From the NCBI RefSeq assembly GCF_025143985.1, contig NZ_CP083564.1, positions 1,861,501-1,925,500 of the forward strand: 64,000 nt of DNA. Reading direction: 5' to 3'. Numbering within the stretch: the first letter of the stretch is position 1; the number at the start of each line of letters is the position of its first letter. A program made the translations under genes and the position numbers. Shown in pieces: positions 54,584 through 63,638 of the stretch. Under the pieces are notes generated by a model. That model was not told where the DNA came from, ran no database searches, and saw only the letters and a program-made list of their open reading frames with translations. This DNA is from Sulfitobacter sp. W027 (lineage in GTDB: Bacteria > Pseudomonadota > Alphaproteobacteria > Rhodobacterales > Rhodobacteraceae).

Positions 54584-54967
54584 TCATTCAGGCTGCCAGG
54601 CCTCATAGTCTTTGCGCTCAAGCGGGTCCGCGCGGCGCAGCGACCCAGCCGGGGCGTAGGCCATGGGCGTGCCGGTCCGATTCTCGACATGCGCCTTTTC
54701 CCACGGTTTGTGGATCAGAGGCTTTTCGGTCGGCGGCTCGTCCCAAGTGCGGTGCAGCCAGCCATGCCAATCTGGGCTGACGCGGCTCGCCTCGGCCTCA
54801 CCGTTGAAGATGACCCAGCGTTTGCTGTCATCGGCGTTGCGATAATAGATATTGCCCTGCGCGTCTTCGCCCACCTTGCTGCCCTTGCGCCAAGTGAAAA
54901 ACTGGGTGTTCAGCGTCTGGCCGTTCCACCAAGTGACGCCGCGCAGAAGTGAATTGAGAATGCCCAT
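54584..54967 (-). CDS. NADH:ubiquinone oxidoreductase NDUFA12-type subunit
   Basis: The 127-residue protein has the family pattern [31 protein letters not shown] and the W-rich [17 protein letters not shown] motif. It is a supernumerary subunit of complex I, found in alphaproteobacteria and mitochondria (B17.2). It is upstream of DUF2155 on the same strand and divergent from the fusion gene. Confidence 0.95.
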   Translation of the reverse strand: MGILNSLLRGVTWWNGQTLNTQFFTWRKGSKVGEDAQGNIYYRNADDSKRWVIFNGEAEASRVSPDWHGWLHRTWDEPPTEKPLIHKPWEKAHVENRTGTPMAYAPAGSLRRADPLERKDYEAWQPE

Positions 54968-55079
54968 CGAGGTCTCCGTTCCTGTTGTCCGTTATATGCA
55001 CCATGGAGGCTTTGGCGTCCAGCCTCGCCGCAAAGGAGCTTGGCGCGCGGGCGGCCTCTGGCTAGGGTCAGAGAAACGA

Positions 55080-56867
55080 ATGAGGGCAGCGATGATTGAG
55101 GTTGGTGGGGCCATACGGGCAGCGGCGGAATGTCATGGCGTCAAGGTGCCCCAATCCCCTTTTCTGAACGAGACGCGGATCCAGCGGATCAACGCAGGCC
55201 GCTATGAGGCGCAGGAAATTGCCGGGGCGCTGGCCGTGGTCCGCCCCGGCGACCGCGTGCTTGAGATGGGTGCAGGACTGGGGCTGGTGGGGGCGATCGT
55301 GGCGCAAAAGGCCGCGCCCGAGGCGGTGCTTTCTTTCGAGGCAAACCCGAACCTGATCCCGCATATTCGCGCGCTCTATGCGCTCAACGGGCTGCAAGAC
55401 CGGATCACCCTGCGCAACGAGCTGGTTATTTCCGCCCCCGACCGGCCCGAAACCCTACCGTTTCATCTGCGTAACTCATTCCTCGGCTCCTCTCTGATCA
55501 ACAGTGACACGCGCGAGACGGTGCAGGTTCAGGTGCCGACGGCGGGCTACGCCGACATCTGCCGCAACTTTAAGCCTGATGTGCTGTTGATGGACATCGA
55601 AGGGGGTGAATTGGAGTTCCTGCGCCATGCCTCGCTCGACGGGCTGCGCGCCGTGGTATTGGAATTTCACCCCGAAGCCTATGGCCGCGAGGGGATGCGC
55701 GAATGCAAACGCATCCTTGAGCGCGCCGGATTTCGCAAATCACCCGGCCATTGTACCCGGCAGGTCTGGGCTTGCACCTTTGATCCCGCCGAGCGCCCGC
55801 CCGTGCCTCAGGGGGGCTGGTCAACGGAGATCACAACCTTGGACAATGCGCTTGTCGTCCTGCCCGAAACCAGCGGGTTGGTGCAGCCTGCGGGGGTGTT
55901 GCTGAGCGATGGCCACCCCTGCCCGCAAGCCGCACTTTGGCGCAATGGGCGCGCGCTAACCACCCTGCCGGAGGCACCGCAAGGCAGACTGGCTGAACGC
56001 AAAGGGACATGGCTCTGGGGGGGTGTCCTCTGGCTGCACTTCGGACATTTTCTGGTTGAGAGCACCGCGCGCCTATGGGCGCTGGATCACCTTGAGGAGG
56101 AAATCGACGGTGTTCTTTTCATCCCCAAACGCCCCCGCAATGGCGGAGAGGTATCGGGGTATCAGCGTGACTTCCTCGCCCTTCTGGGCTGCGACAAGCC
56201 GCTGGTCAGTTTGGACGCACCGACGCGGGTTGAGCGTTTGATCGTGCCGGGACAAGGCTTTGGTCTGGGAAGTTTGATCACCGGCACAGCGCCTTACCGC
56301 AGCACCATCGCCAATCGGTTCGCGCGTGAGATCGCGCCTGAAGGGCCGGAAAAGCTCTATATCAGCCGCAGCCAATTGCCCGCCGGGCGCGGCAATCTGA
56401 TTGGCGAGGAGGCGTTGGAAACCTATCTCGCGGCACAGGGCTACATGGTCTTTCACCCCGAAAAACACGGGCTGCGCGAACAGATCGCGGTCTATAAGGG
56501 GGCCAAGCAGATCATCGCCGCCGAAGGCTCCGCCCTGCATCTCTTGGGGATGGTCGCCCGGCCCACGCAGCAAGTGGCCATCGTCGTGCGCCGCCCCTCC
56601 TCCGCCACGCGCGGGTTGGAACAGCATTTGCAAAGTTTTGCGGGGATCACCACCGCGACACTCTGCCACCTCACTCGCTCGTGGAAGCCGCTTGGCAAAG
56701 CCAAGGCGCGGCTTTGGATGGGGGAGCTTGATATGCCCGCGCTGCAAAACAGCCTACGGAAGACGGGTTTTATTGGTGGCGGCGGGCCGCTTTGGACAAA
56801 CCTTGATCCCGCAGAGGTGCGCGCCCGGCTGGGGGATCAATTTGAATTGGTGCCGGAGAAAACTTAA
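55080..56867 (+). CDS. FkbM-type methyltransferase fused to GT61 (DUF563) glycosyltransferase
   Basis: The protein is about 595 residues. Residues 1-225 are a Rossmann methyltransferase: LEMGAGLGLV (61-70), SFEANP, and the FkbM motif DIEGGE (172-177). Residues about 250-590 match DUF563/GT61: HFGHFLVES (320-328), EKLYISRS (424-431), REQIAVYKGAKQIIAAEGSA (466-485). It may methylate and glycosylate one surface polysaccharide. The start may also be the ATG at 55092 (GAGGG upstream). Confidence 0.82.
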   Translation: MRAAMIEVGGAIRAAAECHGVKVPQSPFLNETRIQRINAGRYEAQEIAGALAVVRPGDRVLEMGAGLGLVGAIVAQKAAPEAVLSFEANPNLIPHIRALYALNGLQDRITLRNELVISAPDRPETLPFHLRNSFLGSSLINSDTRETVQVQVPTAGYADICRNFKPDVLLMDIEGGELEFLRHASLDGLRAVVLEFHPEAYGREGMRECKRILERAGFRKSPGHCTRQVWACTFDPAERPPVPQGGWSTEITTLDNALVVLPETSGLVQPAGVLLSDGHPCPQAALWRNGRALTTLPEAPQGRLAERKGTWLWGGVLWLHFGHFLVESTARLWALDHLEEEIDGVLFIPKRPRNGGEVSGYQRDFLALLGCDKPLVSLDAPTRVERLIVPGQGFGLGSLITGTAPYRSTIANRFAREIAPEGPEKLYISRSQLPAGRGNLIGEEALETYLAAQGYMVFHPEKHGLREQIAVYKGAKQIIAAEGSALHLLGMVARPTQQVAIVVRRPSSATRGLEQHLQSFAGITTATLCHLTRSWKPLGKAKARLWMGELDMPALQNSLRKTGFIGGGGPLWTNLDPAEVRARLGDQFELVPEKT

Positions 56868-57232
56868 CCCTCCGCCGCATCTCGCAGCATCGCGGTGACT
56901 TCGATCTCAATGCGGTATTTGGGATCAATCAGCCCGCATTCGATCATCGTCGCCGCAGGCGGGTGTGCGCCAAAGGCCGCCTGCAAAAGCGGCCAGCAGG
57001 GCTCAAACTCCGCGGCATCGGGCAGCATGTAGGTGACACGAACCACATGGGCGAAATCACTGCCCGCCTCTTCCAGAGCCTGCTTGATCGTCGCCAGAGC
57101 CGCTGCGCATTGGGCCGTGACATCCGCCCCTTCGCCCACGCAACCCGAGACATAGACCATGCCGCCCGCGACCACTGCGCGGCTGTAGCCGATCTTTTCT
57201 TCATAGGCACCGCCCGATGAAATCCGCTTCAT
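56864..57232 (-). CDS. RidA/YjgF/Rid family protein
   Basis: The 122-residue protein begins MKRISSGGAYEEKIGYSRAVVAGGMVYVSGCVGEG and ends IDPKYRIEIEVTAMLRD, the RidA pattern with the conserved Arg (YRIEIE). RidA family members hydrolyse reactive 2-aminoacrylate-like imines. AAGGA lies 7 bases before the ATG at 57232. It overlaps the fusion gene end by 4 bases on the opposite strand. Confidence 0.92.
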   Translation of the reverse strand: MKRISSGGAYEEKIGYSRAVVAGGMVYVSGCVGEGADVTAQCAAALATIKQALEEAGSDFAHVVRVTYMLPDAAEFEPCWPLLQAAFGAHPPAATMIECGLIDPKYRIEIEVTAMLRDAAEG

Positions 57233-57249
57233 GACCGTTCCTTTCATGC

Positions 57250-57275
57250 AAAAGGGCGGACCCATTGGCCCGCCC
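57250..57275 (-). terminator. Intrinsic terminator of clpX
   Basis: On the minus strand GGGCGGGCC pairs with GGTCCGCCC around AATG (9 bp, one G-T), followed by TTTT. It lies between clpX and the RidA gene. Confidence 0.75.
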
Positions 57276-57301
57276 CCTATCTCTTTGCCTCGCGCCAGGT
57301 C

Positions 57302-58570
57302 TTAGCCCGCGCTTGCTGGTTCTTTGCTTTCGCTGTCGGCGTGGATCATCAGGGGCTTCGCCTCCGACATCACGGCCTCCTCGTTGACGACAACCTCGGT
57401 CACCGTGTCCAGCCCCGGCAGTTCGAACATCGTGTCGAGCAGGATGTCTTCGAGGATGGAGCGCAGGCCCCGCGCGCCAGTTTTCCGTTCAATCGCGCGT
57501 TTGGCGATCGCGGTCAGCGCATCATCGGTGAAGGTCAGCTGCGTGTCTTCCAACTCGAACAGACGCTGGTACTGTTTCACCAAAGCGTTCTTCGGCTCTG
57601 TCAGGATGGTCACCAGCGCATCTTCGTCCAGATCTTCGAGGGTTGCCAGAACTGGCAGACGGCCGACGAATTCCGGGATCAGACCGAACTTCAACAAGTC
57701 CTCCGGCTCGAGGTCGGTGAAAATCTCACCGATGCCGCGCGCGTCGTTGTCACGCACGTCAGCGCCAAAGCCCATGGCCGAGCCTTTGCCCCGCGCCGCG
57801 ATGATCTTGTCGAGGCCCGCGAAGGCACCGCCGCAGATGAAGAGGATGTTGGTCGTGTCTACCTGCAGGAATTCCTGCTGCGGATGCTTGCGCCCGCCTT
57901 GCGGCGGCACAGAGGCCACGGTGCCTTCCATCAGCTTCAAGAGCGCCTGCTGCACGCCCTCACCGCTCACATCACGGGTGATGCTGGGGTTTTCGGACTT
58001 GCGCGTGATCTTGTCGACTTCGTCGATATAGACGATGCCGCGCTGCGCGCGCTCAACGTTGTACTCGGACGATTGCAGCAGTTTGAGGATGATGTTCTCA
58101 ACATCCTCACCCACGTAACCGGCTTCGGTCAGCGTAGTCGCGTCTGCCATGGTGAAAGGCACATCCAGAATACGCGCCAGCGTTTGCGCCAGCAGCGTCT
58201 TGCCGCAGCCGGTGGGGCCGATCAGCAGAATGTTGGATTTCGCCAGTTCGATATCGCCGCCCTTTTGGGCGTGGTTCAACCGTTTGTAGTGGTTGTGGAC
58301 CGCCACCGAAAGGACGCGCTTGGCCATCGCCTGACCAATCACGTAATCGTCCAGCACGCCGCAGATGTCGCGGGGTGTTGGCACGCCGTCGGTCGCTTTG
58401 AGCCCCGAGGCTTTGGTCTCTTCTCGGATGATATCCATGCACAGCTCGACGCATTCGTCACAGATGAACACGGTCGGCCCCGCAATCAGCTTGCGCACCT
58501 CGTGCTGGCTCTTGCCGCAAAAGCTACAGTAGAGCGTATTTTTGCTGTCGTTGCCGGAATTATTCGCCAT
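57302..58570 (-). CDS. clpX: ATP-dependent Clp protease ATP-binding subunit ClpX
   Basis: The 422-residue protein has an N-terminal zinc-binding domain ([22 protein letters not shown]), Walker A GPTGCGKT, Walker [10 protein letters not shown], and the pore-loop-type GYVGEDVE. The ClpP-binding loop region is about residue 270 (ADVRD / IGEIFT). It unfolds tagged proteins and feeds ClpP. It is 123 bases after clpP on the same strand. Confidence 0.98.
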   Translation of the reverse strand: MANNSGNDSKNTLYCSFCGKSQHEVRKLIAGPTVFICDECVELCMDIIREETKASGLKATDGVPTPRDICGVLDDYVIGQAMAKRVLSVAVHNHYKRLNHAQKGGDIELAKSNILLIGPTGCGKTLLAQTLARILDVPFTMADATTLTEAGYVGEDVENIILKLLQSSEYNVERAQRGIVYIDEVDKITRKSENPSITRDVSGEGVQQALLKLMEGTVASVPPQGGRKHPQQEFLQVDTTNILFICGGAFAGLDKIIAARGKGSAMGFGADVRDNDARGIGEIFTDLEPEDLLKFGLIPEFVGRLPVLATLEDLDEDALVTILTEPKNALVKQYQRLFELEDTQLTFTDDALTAIAKRAIERKTGARGLRSILEDILLDTMFELPGLDTVTEVVVNEEAVMSEAKPLMIHADSESKEPASAG

Positions 58571-58693
58571 CTCAAACCTTTCAGGTCTGTCGTGTATGTT
58601 CGCCCCGAACGTGAGGCTGCGAGATTTGGCCTCAAGCTTAGGCCAGTGATCCCGGCGCTACAATCGCAAAATATGCAGCGCCGGGCCCCTCTA

Positions 58694-59350
58694 TTACTTG
58701 TCTTTCTTGTCCTTACCGCTGGCAGCGGCATCATCTGCCTTGCCACGGCTCTCGACGATCTCGTCCAAGTGGCCCCATTCTTTAGCTTCTTCAGGGGTCA
58801 TCCAAAGATCACGGTCGAGCGCCTTTTGCACGACATCCAGCGGCTGGCCGGAGTGTTTGACATAGAGCTGATACATCCGCTCACGAGTGCGCTCGATATG
58901 GCGGGCCGAGATCAGGATATCTTCGGCCATGCCTTGCGAGCCGCCCGACGGCTGGTGGATCATGACTTCGGCGTTGGGCAGCGCGAAACGCATGCCCTTT
59001 TCGCCGCCAATCGCGATGACCGACCCCATGGAGGCCGCCATGCCACAGATCAGAGTAGAGACCTTGGGTTTGATGTATTGCATCGTGTCATAGATCGACA
59101 GGCCCGCCGTCACTTCGCCACCGGGCGAGTTGATGTACATGCTGATTTCCTTGGTCGGGTTCTCCGCCTCAAGGTGCAGCAGCTGGGCGACGACCAGATG
59201 GCTCATCCCGCTGTGGATCGGGCCGTTGACGAAAATAATCCGCTCTTTCAGCAAGCGCGAGAAGATGTCGTAGGACCGCTCGCCCCGGCTGGTTTGCTCA
59301 ACCACCATCGGGACAAGCGTATTCATATAGGTGTTGATCGGATCGTTCAT
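58694..59350 (-). CDS. clpP: ATP-dependent Clp protease proteolytic subunit
   Basis: The 218-residue protein has the serine protease triad of ClpP: Ser in [15 protein letters not shown], His in [12 protein letters not shown] and Asp in [13 protein letters not shown]. Start at 59350 ([19 protein letters not shown]) is chosen over an upstream in-frame start of 28 codons. It pairs with ClpX downstream. It lies 121 bases after soxD. Confidence 0.97.
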   Translation of the reverse strand: MNDPINTYMNTLVPMVVEQTSRGERSYDIFSRLLKERIIFVNGPIHSGMSHLVVAQLLHLEAENPTKEISMYINSPGGEVTAGLSIYDTMQYIKPKVSTLICGMAASMGSVIAIGGEKGMRFALPNAEVMIHQPSGGSQGMAEDILISARHIERTRERMYQLYVKHSGQPLDVVQKALDRDLWMTPEEAKEWGHLDEIVESRGKADDAAASGKDKKDK

Positions 59351-59471
59351 GCGTGCCTGCCTCAGTTCCTGTTCGCGGGACCATACCCGCAAAACTGTTA
59401 CCCAGAGATTAGTCCCCCCGGTATGGGGGTTCAAGGGGGGCAGGCACGTCAGTTTTCTCTAATCGCCTCAA

Positions 59472-60533
59472 TCACTCCGACGCGTCACGCAGGTAGGCGA
59501 TCAGAGCGGCGATGTCTTCTTCTTTGCGCACACCGGGGAAGGACATTTTCGTGCCCTTCATATAGCCCTTGGGGTTTCCCAAAAATGCGCTCAGCTCGCT
59601 CTCGGTCCAGACCAGACCTGCCTCGGCTGCGGCTGCCATCGGTTTGGAGTACCGGAAGTCTTCGACCGCACCCGCTGGACCATCCACGATGCCGTTCAGC
59701 ACCGGGCCGACGCGGTTTTTGGCCTTGGCGCCGATCTGGTGGCAGGATTTGCATTTGCGGAACACTTTCTCCCCCGCTTTGATGAGGGCGGGATCAACGG
59801 CAGGTGCCTCGGCCACCTCAACCACCGGAGCCTCGGCCGGGGGCGTCTCAGGTGCGGGTTTAGCCGCGCTGGCTTTGGTCTCTTCGGCCTTCGCGGCAAC
59901 TTTGGCGGCGGTCTCTTCGGGCGTTACATCCAACACGGCGGCGCGCATGGTGATTTCGACCGATGGTTTGCACTCGGTCATGCAGGGTTCTTCTTTAAAG
60001 GCCACAAGCTCCACTTCGGCCCGATCGTCGGGTTTAAAGGCCTCCTCATTGGGCAGACGCGCTTCGGCAAAGTTGTCCGAAGAGAGCACGAAATCCTCAT
60101 CCACCTCATCGTTGAGATAGAGCAGATAGGCCGTGATCGCATAGACCTCATCATGGGTCAGCGACTGTGCGTTGCCAAAGGGCATGGCGCGGTTCACATA
60201 GTCGTAAACCGTTGAGAGATATGGCCAATAGCTGCCGATCGTCTTGACGGGACGTGCATCGGACAGGCTGCCCTGCCCGCCCGCCAGCACCGGCCAGCGG
60301 CCTGTGCCTTCGCCAAAGACCCCGTGACAGGCCGAGCATTTCTCGGTGTAGATTTTATCGCCGGTCATCACGTCGCCGCTGCCCGCAGGCAGGCCCAGAC
60401 CGTCGGGGCGCACGTCGATGTCCCAAAGGGCGATTTCCTCGGGCGTGGCGGCGCGGCCAAGTCCCAAAGGCTCGGCGGCAAGGGGGCTGGCCATGGCGCT
60501 GGCCAGCAGCGCAAGTTTAAGAAATCTCGACAT
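59472..60533 (-). CDS. soxD: Sulfur dehydrogenase SoxCD, diheme cytochrome c subunit
   Basis: The 353-residue protein has a signal peptide and two c-type heme sites, CSACH (66-70) and CKSCH (261-265), with an Ala/Pro/Glu-rich linker (about 200-250) between the two domains. It carries electrons from SoxC to the electron transport chain. Its start overlaps the soxC stop by 17 bases. It is the last sox gene visible. Confidence 0.94.
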   Translation of the reverse strand: MSRFLKLALLASAMASPLAAEPLGLGRAATPEEIALWDIDVRPDGLGLPAGSGDVMTGDKIYTEKCSACHGVFGEGTGRWPVLAGGQGSLSDARPVKTIGSYWPYLSTVYDYVNRAMPFGNAQSLTHDEVYAITAYLLYLNDEVDEDFVLSSDNFAEARLPNEEAFKPDDRAEVELVAFKEEPCMTECKPSVEITMRAAVLDVTPEETAAKVAAKAEETKASAAKPAPETPPAEAPVVEVAEAPAVDPALIKAGEKVFRKCKSCHQIGAKAKNRVGPVLNGIVDGPAGAVEDFRYSKPMAAAAEAGLVWTESELSAFLGNPKGYMKGTKMSFPGVRKEEDIAALIAYLRDASE

Positions 60534-61776
60534 TTTCGGCCTTTCCGTCAGCGTCAACAGCCCAAGTCTGGATGCCATTGTTGTGGTAGATTGAATTCTC
60601 ACCCCGGATCTCGCGCAGGGCATCCTTGGTCGGCTGGACATAACCGGTGCTGTCATGCGCGCGACTTTGCAGCAGCAACGGTTTTCCGTCCCATTCGAAA
60701 TCATAGTAAAAGCGGTGCAGTGCCTTGGGCGTGCTCGGGCCATCCATCCGTGCCTCATGCCAAGTGATGCCACCGTCGATGGTCACATCGACACGTGGGA
60801 TCGTGCCCCGGCCCGACCACGCCAGACCCGTCAGAACGGTCGGCCCCGGCCCATGGGTGATCGGCGCCTGTGGGCTGGGGCTGGTGATGACCGATTTCGC
60901 GTCCATCTCCCAAGTAAAGCGCCGCGCCACGCCGTCGGCCATGAGGTCGGTATATTTGCTGGTTTCCTCGCGGTGATGCCAAGGTTGATCGCCGACTTCG
61001 AGGCGGCGCAGCCATTTCACCCACATGTTGCCTTCCCAGCCGGGCACAACCAGACGCACCGGGTAGCCCTGTTCGGGGCGCAGCGCTTCACCGTTCATCT
61101 TGAAGGCGACGAGACAATCGTCGAGCGCCTTTTCCATCGGGATTGAGCGCGTCATAGCGGCGGCATCGGCCCCTTCGGCAAGCAGCCACTTGCCCTCAGG
61201 CTTGATCCCCGCCTCCTCCAATACCAGCCGCAGCGGCACGCCGGTGTACATGACGTTATGGATCATACCATGGGTGAACTGACAGCCATTAAGCTGTGAG
61301 CCGCGCCACTCCATCCCGGAATTCGCTGCACATTCAAGGAAGTAGACGTGGTTCTGCCGGGGAAACCGTTTGAGGTCTTCCATGGTCAGCACCAAGGGTT
61401 TGTCGACCAACCCGTGGATCATCAACCGATGCTGGGCCGGATCAACGCGGGCGACGCCAGAGTGGTGCCGCTCAAAACACAGACCATTGGGGGTGATCGT
61501 CCCGTCGAGGTCATGCAGCGGCGTGAAATTGATTGAACTCACCGGATCGGCAGTGAGCCACTCCACGGTGCGGCGTTTCACATCTGCCTCATGCGGCGAT
61601 GGCATCCCGTAAGGCGCGGCGTCAACGCCATCGCCCAACTCCTGCATCCAAGGATGAATGGCAATCGCCGGGTCCGTCTGGGCGCTGGCGCCGCCCGCCA
61701 GCGTCCCCGCAGCCGCCGCCCCTACCCCCGTTAGAAAGGCACGGCGCGATGGTCCAGTTTGATTTTCTTCAGTCAT
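60517..61776 (-). CDS. soxC: Sulfur dehydrogenase SoxCD, molybdenum cofactor subunit
   Basis: The 419-residue protein has a Tat signal (SRRAFLTGVGAAAAG) and a sulfite-oxidase-type Moco domain with the Mo-ligand cysteine C149 in VYFLECAANSG, followed by a dimerisation domain. With SoxD it oxidises the SoxY-bound sulfane sulfur, taking six electrons. A perfect AT-rich inverted repeat lies about 20 bases before the start. Confidence 0.95.
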   Translation of the reverse strand: MTEENQTGPSRRAFLTGVGAAAAGTLAGGASAQTDPAIAIHPWMQELGDGVDAAPYGMPSPHEADVKRRTVEWLTADPVSSINFTPLHDLDGTITPNGLCFERHHSGVARVDPAQHRLMIHGLVDKPLVLTMEDLKRFPRQNHVYFLECAANSGMEWRGSQLNGCQFTHGMIHNVMYTGVPLRLVLEEAGIKPEGKWLLAEGADAAAMTRSIPMEKALDDCLVAFKMNGEALRPEQGYPVRLVVPGWEGNMWVKWLRRLEVGDQPWHHREETSKYTDLMADGVARRFTWEMDAKSVITSPSPQAPITHGPGPTVLTGLAWSGRGTIPRVDVTIDGGITWHEARMDGPSTPKALHRFYYDFEWDGKPLLLQSRAHDSTGYVQPTKDALREIRGENSIYHNNGIQTWAVDADGKAENVEIS

Positions 61777-61795
61777 GTCGTGGCCCTCATATATT

Positions 61796-61817
61796 CAAAT
61801 TCATTTTATTGAATTTG
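61796..61817 (-). promoter_or_regulatory. AT-rich perfect inverted repeat before soxC
   Basis: CAAATTCA (61796-61803) and TGAATTTG (61810-61817) flank TTTTAT, all in the soxB-soxC gap and the most AT-rich patch nearby. ArsR-type regulators of sulfur oxidation bind AT-rich inverted repeats, so this is a candidate operator; it could also be a simple hairpin. Confidence 0.45.
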
Positions 61818-61849
61818 TTTCCGCGTGAGAACCCCTATTCTGCTTTTTC

Positions 61850-63550
61850 TCAGTCTGGCAGAACGATTTCCACCGGTGTGCGGGCCCCATCAGAAACGGT
61901 TCCCAATTTGGCGATATGGCTTTCGACCACATCCCAGATCGGCGGACCTTCGGTGCCCTCGTTGACTGAGGCCCAACCAGCGACGACATAGCTGCGCGAC
62001 GGATCAATCGGCTCACCGGAACTGAGCAGGGTCATATCGCTGATCCGCTCGCCCTGCGGCTTGGCGATGTCCATCTTGAAGCCCATGCCGCCCACGCGGA
62101 CCATGTCGCCGCCCTGCTGGTAGTAGGGGTCGGGGTTGAACAGGTTATCGCCTACGTCCTCCAGCACGACCTTCAGGAATTCGCCCGTCATTTCCGTGCG
62201 ATAAGCATTGGGATAGGTCATCGAAGTGACATTGAAAATGTCTTCGCGGGTGATGTCTTGGCCCGGCAGGATCGACGGCCCCCAGCGAACCCCGGGGCTG
62301 AGCGCGATCTCGGCATCGCGCTCACTCAGCAGCGCGTCGCAGATGAGGTCGTCCCATGTCCCGTTGAAGTTGCCGCGCCGGTACAGCAGCGCGTCGGACT
62401 GCCCGACCACATGGGTCAACTCGTCGAGATAGGGTGCACGCTGTACGTCGATGAGCTTTGCCACCTCCGCATCTGGCGTGATGAGGTCCGAGAAGATCGG
62501 GATCAGCTTGTGCCGGATGCCCATCATCTTGCCGTCGCGCACGTCGAGGTCCACGCGCGAAACGAATTTCCCGTTCGATCCAGAGGCGATGATATGCGTC
62601 TGCCCCACCAGCACCGGTTCGGGCAGCGCGTCATGGGTATGGCCCGAGAGGATTACGTCGATCCCTTTGACGATTCCGGCCATCTTCTTGTCGACATCGA
62701 AACCATTGTGGCTCAGGCAAACGACCAGTTCAGCGCCCTGCGCGCGGACCTCATCGACCATCTCCTGCATATGTTCGTCGCGGATGCCAAAGGAGTATTC
62801 AGGGAACATCCAGCCGGGGTTGGCGATGGGCATGTAAGGAAAGGCCTGCCCGATCACGGCGATCTTCACGCCGCCGCGCTCAAAGAATTCGTAGGGCTTG
62901 AAGAGTTCCGCAGGCTCATCCCATTCCGCATCAAAGATGTTTTGGCCAAGCGCCGCGAAGGGCAACCCCTGCACGATCTCCTGCACCCGCTCAGACCCCA
63001 GCGTAAACTCCCAGTGGAAGGTCATCGCATCGGGCTTCAGCGCGTTCATCACGTTGACCATATCCTGACCTTCGGTCTTCAGGCAGGTCATCGAGCCGTG
63101 CCACGTATCCCCGCCGTCCAGAAGCAGCGCATCGGGGCGGTCGGCGCGGATCGCGTTCAGCACAGTCGCCACACGGTCCAGCCCGCCGACCTTGCCGTAG
63201 GCCTGCGCATGGGCGACGAAATCGTCATATGTCAGCGCGTAATCAAGCGGCGTGCCACCGCCGATGCCGTAGCGGATGCGGAAATCCTCGCCGGTGATAT
63301 GGGGCACCTTGCCGCGGTTCTCGCCCACGCCGATGTTGACCGAGGGCTCGCGGAAATAGATCGGCTTCAGTTGCGCATGAATGTCGGTGACATGCATCAG
63401 GGTCACATTGCCGAACTTCTCGAACTCCAAGAGCGCGTCCTGATCAAAGCGGTCCTGCGCCGCCAGCCGCGCCCAGTTGCCGAAGCCCGAGCCGCCGTAG
63501 ATGGAGGCCGCAGCCATGGACATTTGAAGAAAATCACGGCGAGACAGCAT
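61850..63550 (-). CDS. soxB: Thiosulfohydrolase SoxB
   Basis: The 566-residue protein has a Tat signal (MLSRRDFLQMSMAAAS) and a metallophosphatase fold with Mn ligands in MHVTDIHAQLKPIYFREP (D56, H58), LLDGGDTWHGS (about 143-153), a HWEF in place of NHEF, and SGHTHD. It hydrolyses the sulfate end from SoxY-thiosulfonate. The ATG at 63550 has GGAG 6 bases upstream and beats a GTG 5 codons before. Confidence 0.96.
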   Translation of the reverse strand: MLSRRDFLQMSMAAASIYGGSGFGNWARLAAQDRFDQDALLEFEKFGNVTLMHVTDIHAQLKPIYFREPSVNIGVGENRGKVPHITGEDFRIRYGIGGGTPLDYALTYDDFVAHAQAYGKVGGLDRVATVLNAIRADRPDALLLDGGDTWHGSMTCLKTEGQDMVNVMNALKPDAMTFHWEFTLGSERVQEIVQGLPFAALGQNIFDAEWDEPAELFKPYEFFERGGVKIAVIGQAFPYMPIANPGWMFPEYSFGIRDEHMQEMVDEVRAQGAELVVCLSHNGFDVDKKMAGIVKGIDVILSGHTHDALPEPVLVGQTHIIASGSNGKFVSRVDLDVRDGKMMGIRHKLIPIFSDLITPDAEVAKLIDVQRAPYLDELTHVVGQSDALLYRRGNFNGTWDDLICDALLSERDAEIALSPGVRWGPSILPGQDITREDIFNVTSMTYPNAYRTEMTGEFLKVVLEDVGDNLFNPDPYYQQGGDMVRVGGMGFKMDIAKPQGERISDMTLLSSGEPIDPSRSYVVAGWASVNEGTEGPPIWDVVESHIAKLGTVSDGARTPVEIVLPD

Positions 63551-63583
63551 GTTACGCTCCAGCACTTAAAAACAGGGAAAGGC

Positions 63584-63607
63584 CCCGCCCCCGGTTTGGG
63601 GGGCGGG
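63584..63607 (-). other. GC-rich hairpin between soxA and soxB
   Basis: CCCGCCCCC (63584-63592) and GGGGGCGGG (63599-63607) form a perfect 9-bp stem with a 6-base loop, 33 bases before soxB and 31 after soxA; GCCTTTCCCTGTTTTTAAG follows on the minus strand. It could partly terminate transcripts or set relative SoxA and SoxB levels. Confidence 0.6.
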
Positions 63608-63638
63608 ATCATGTCAGGCAAAAAGCCCGGATGTTAAA

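Noticed and set aside
57341..59782. 813-codon plus-strand open frame across clpX, clpP and soxD
   Set aside because: It runs antisense to three well-supported genes and is a by-product of high GC3 codon use.
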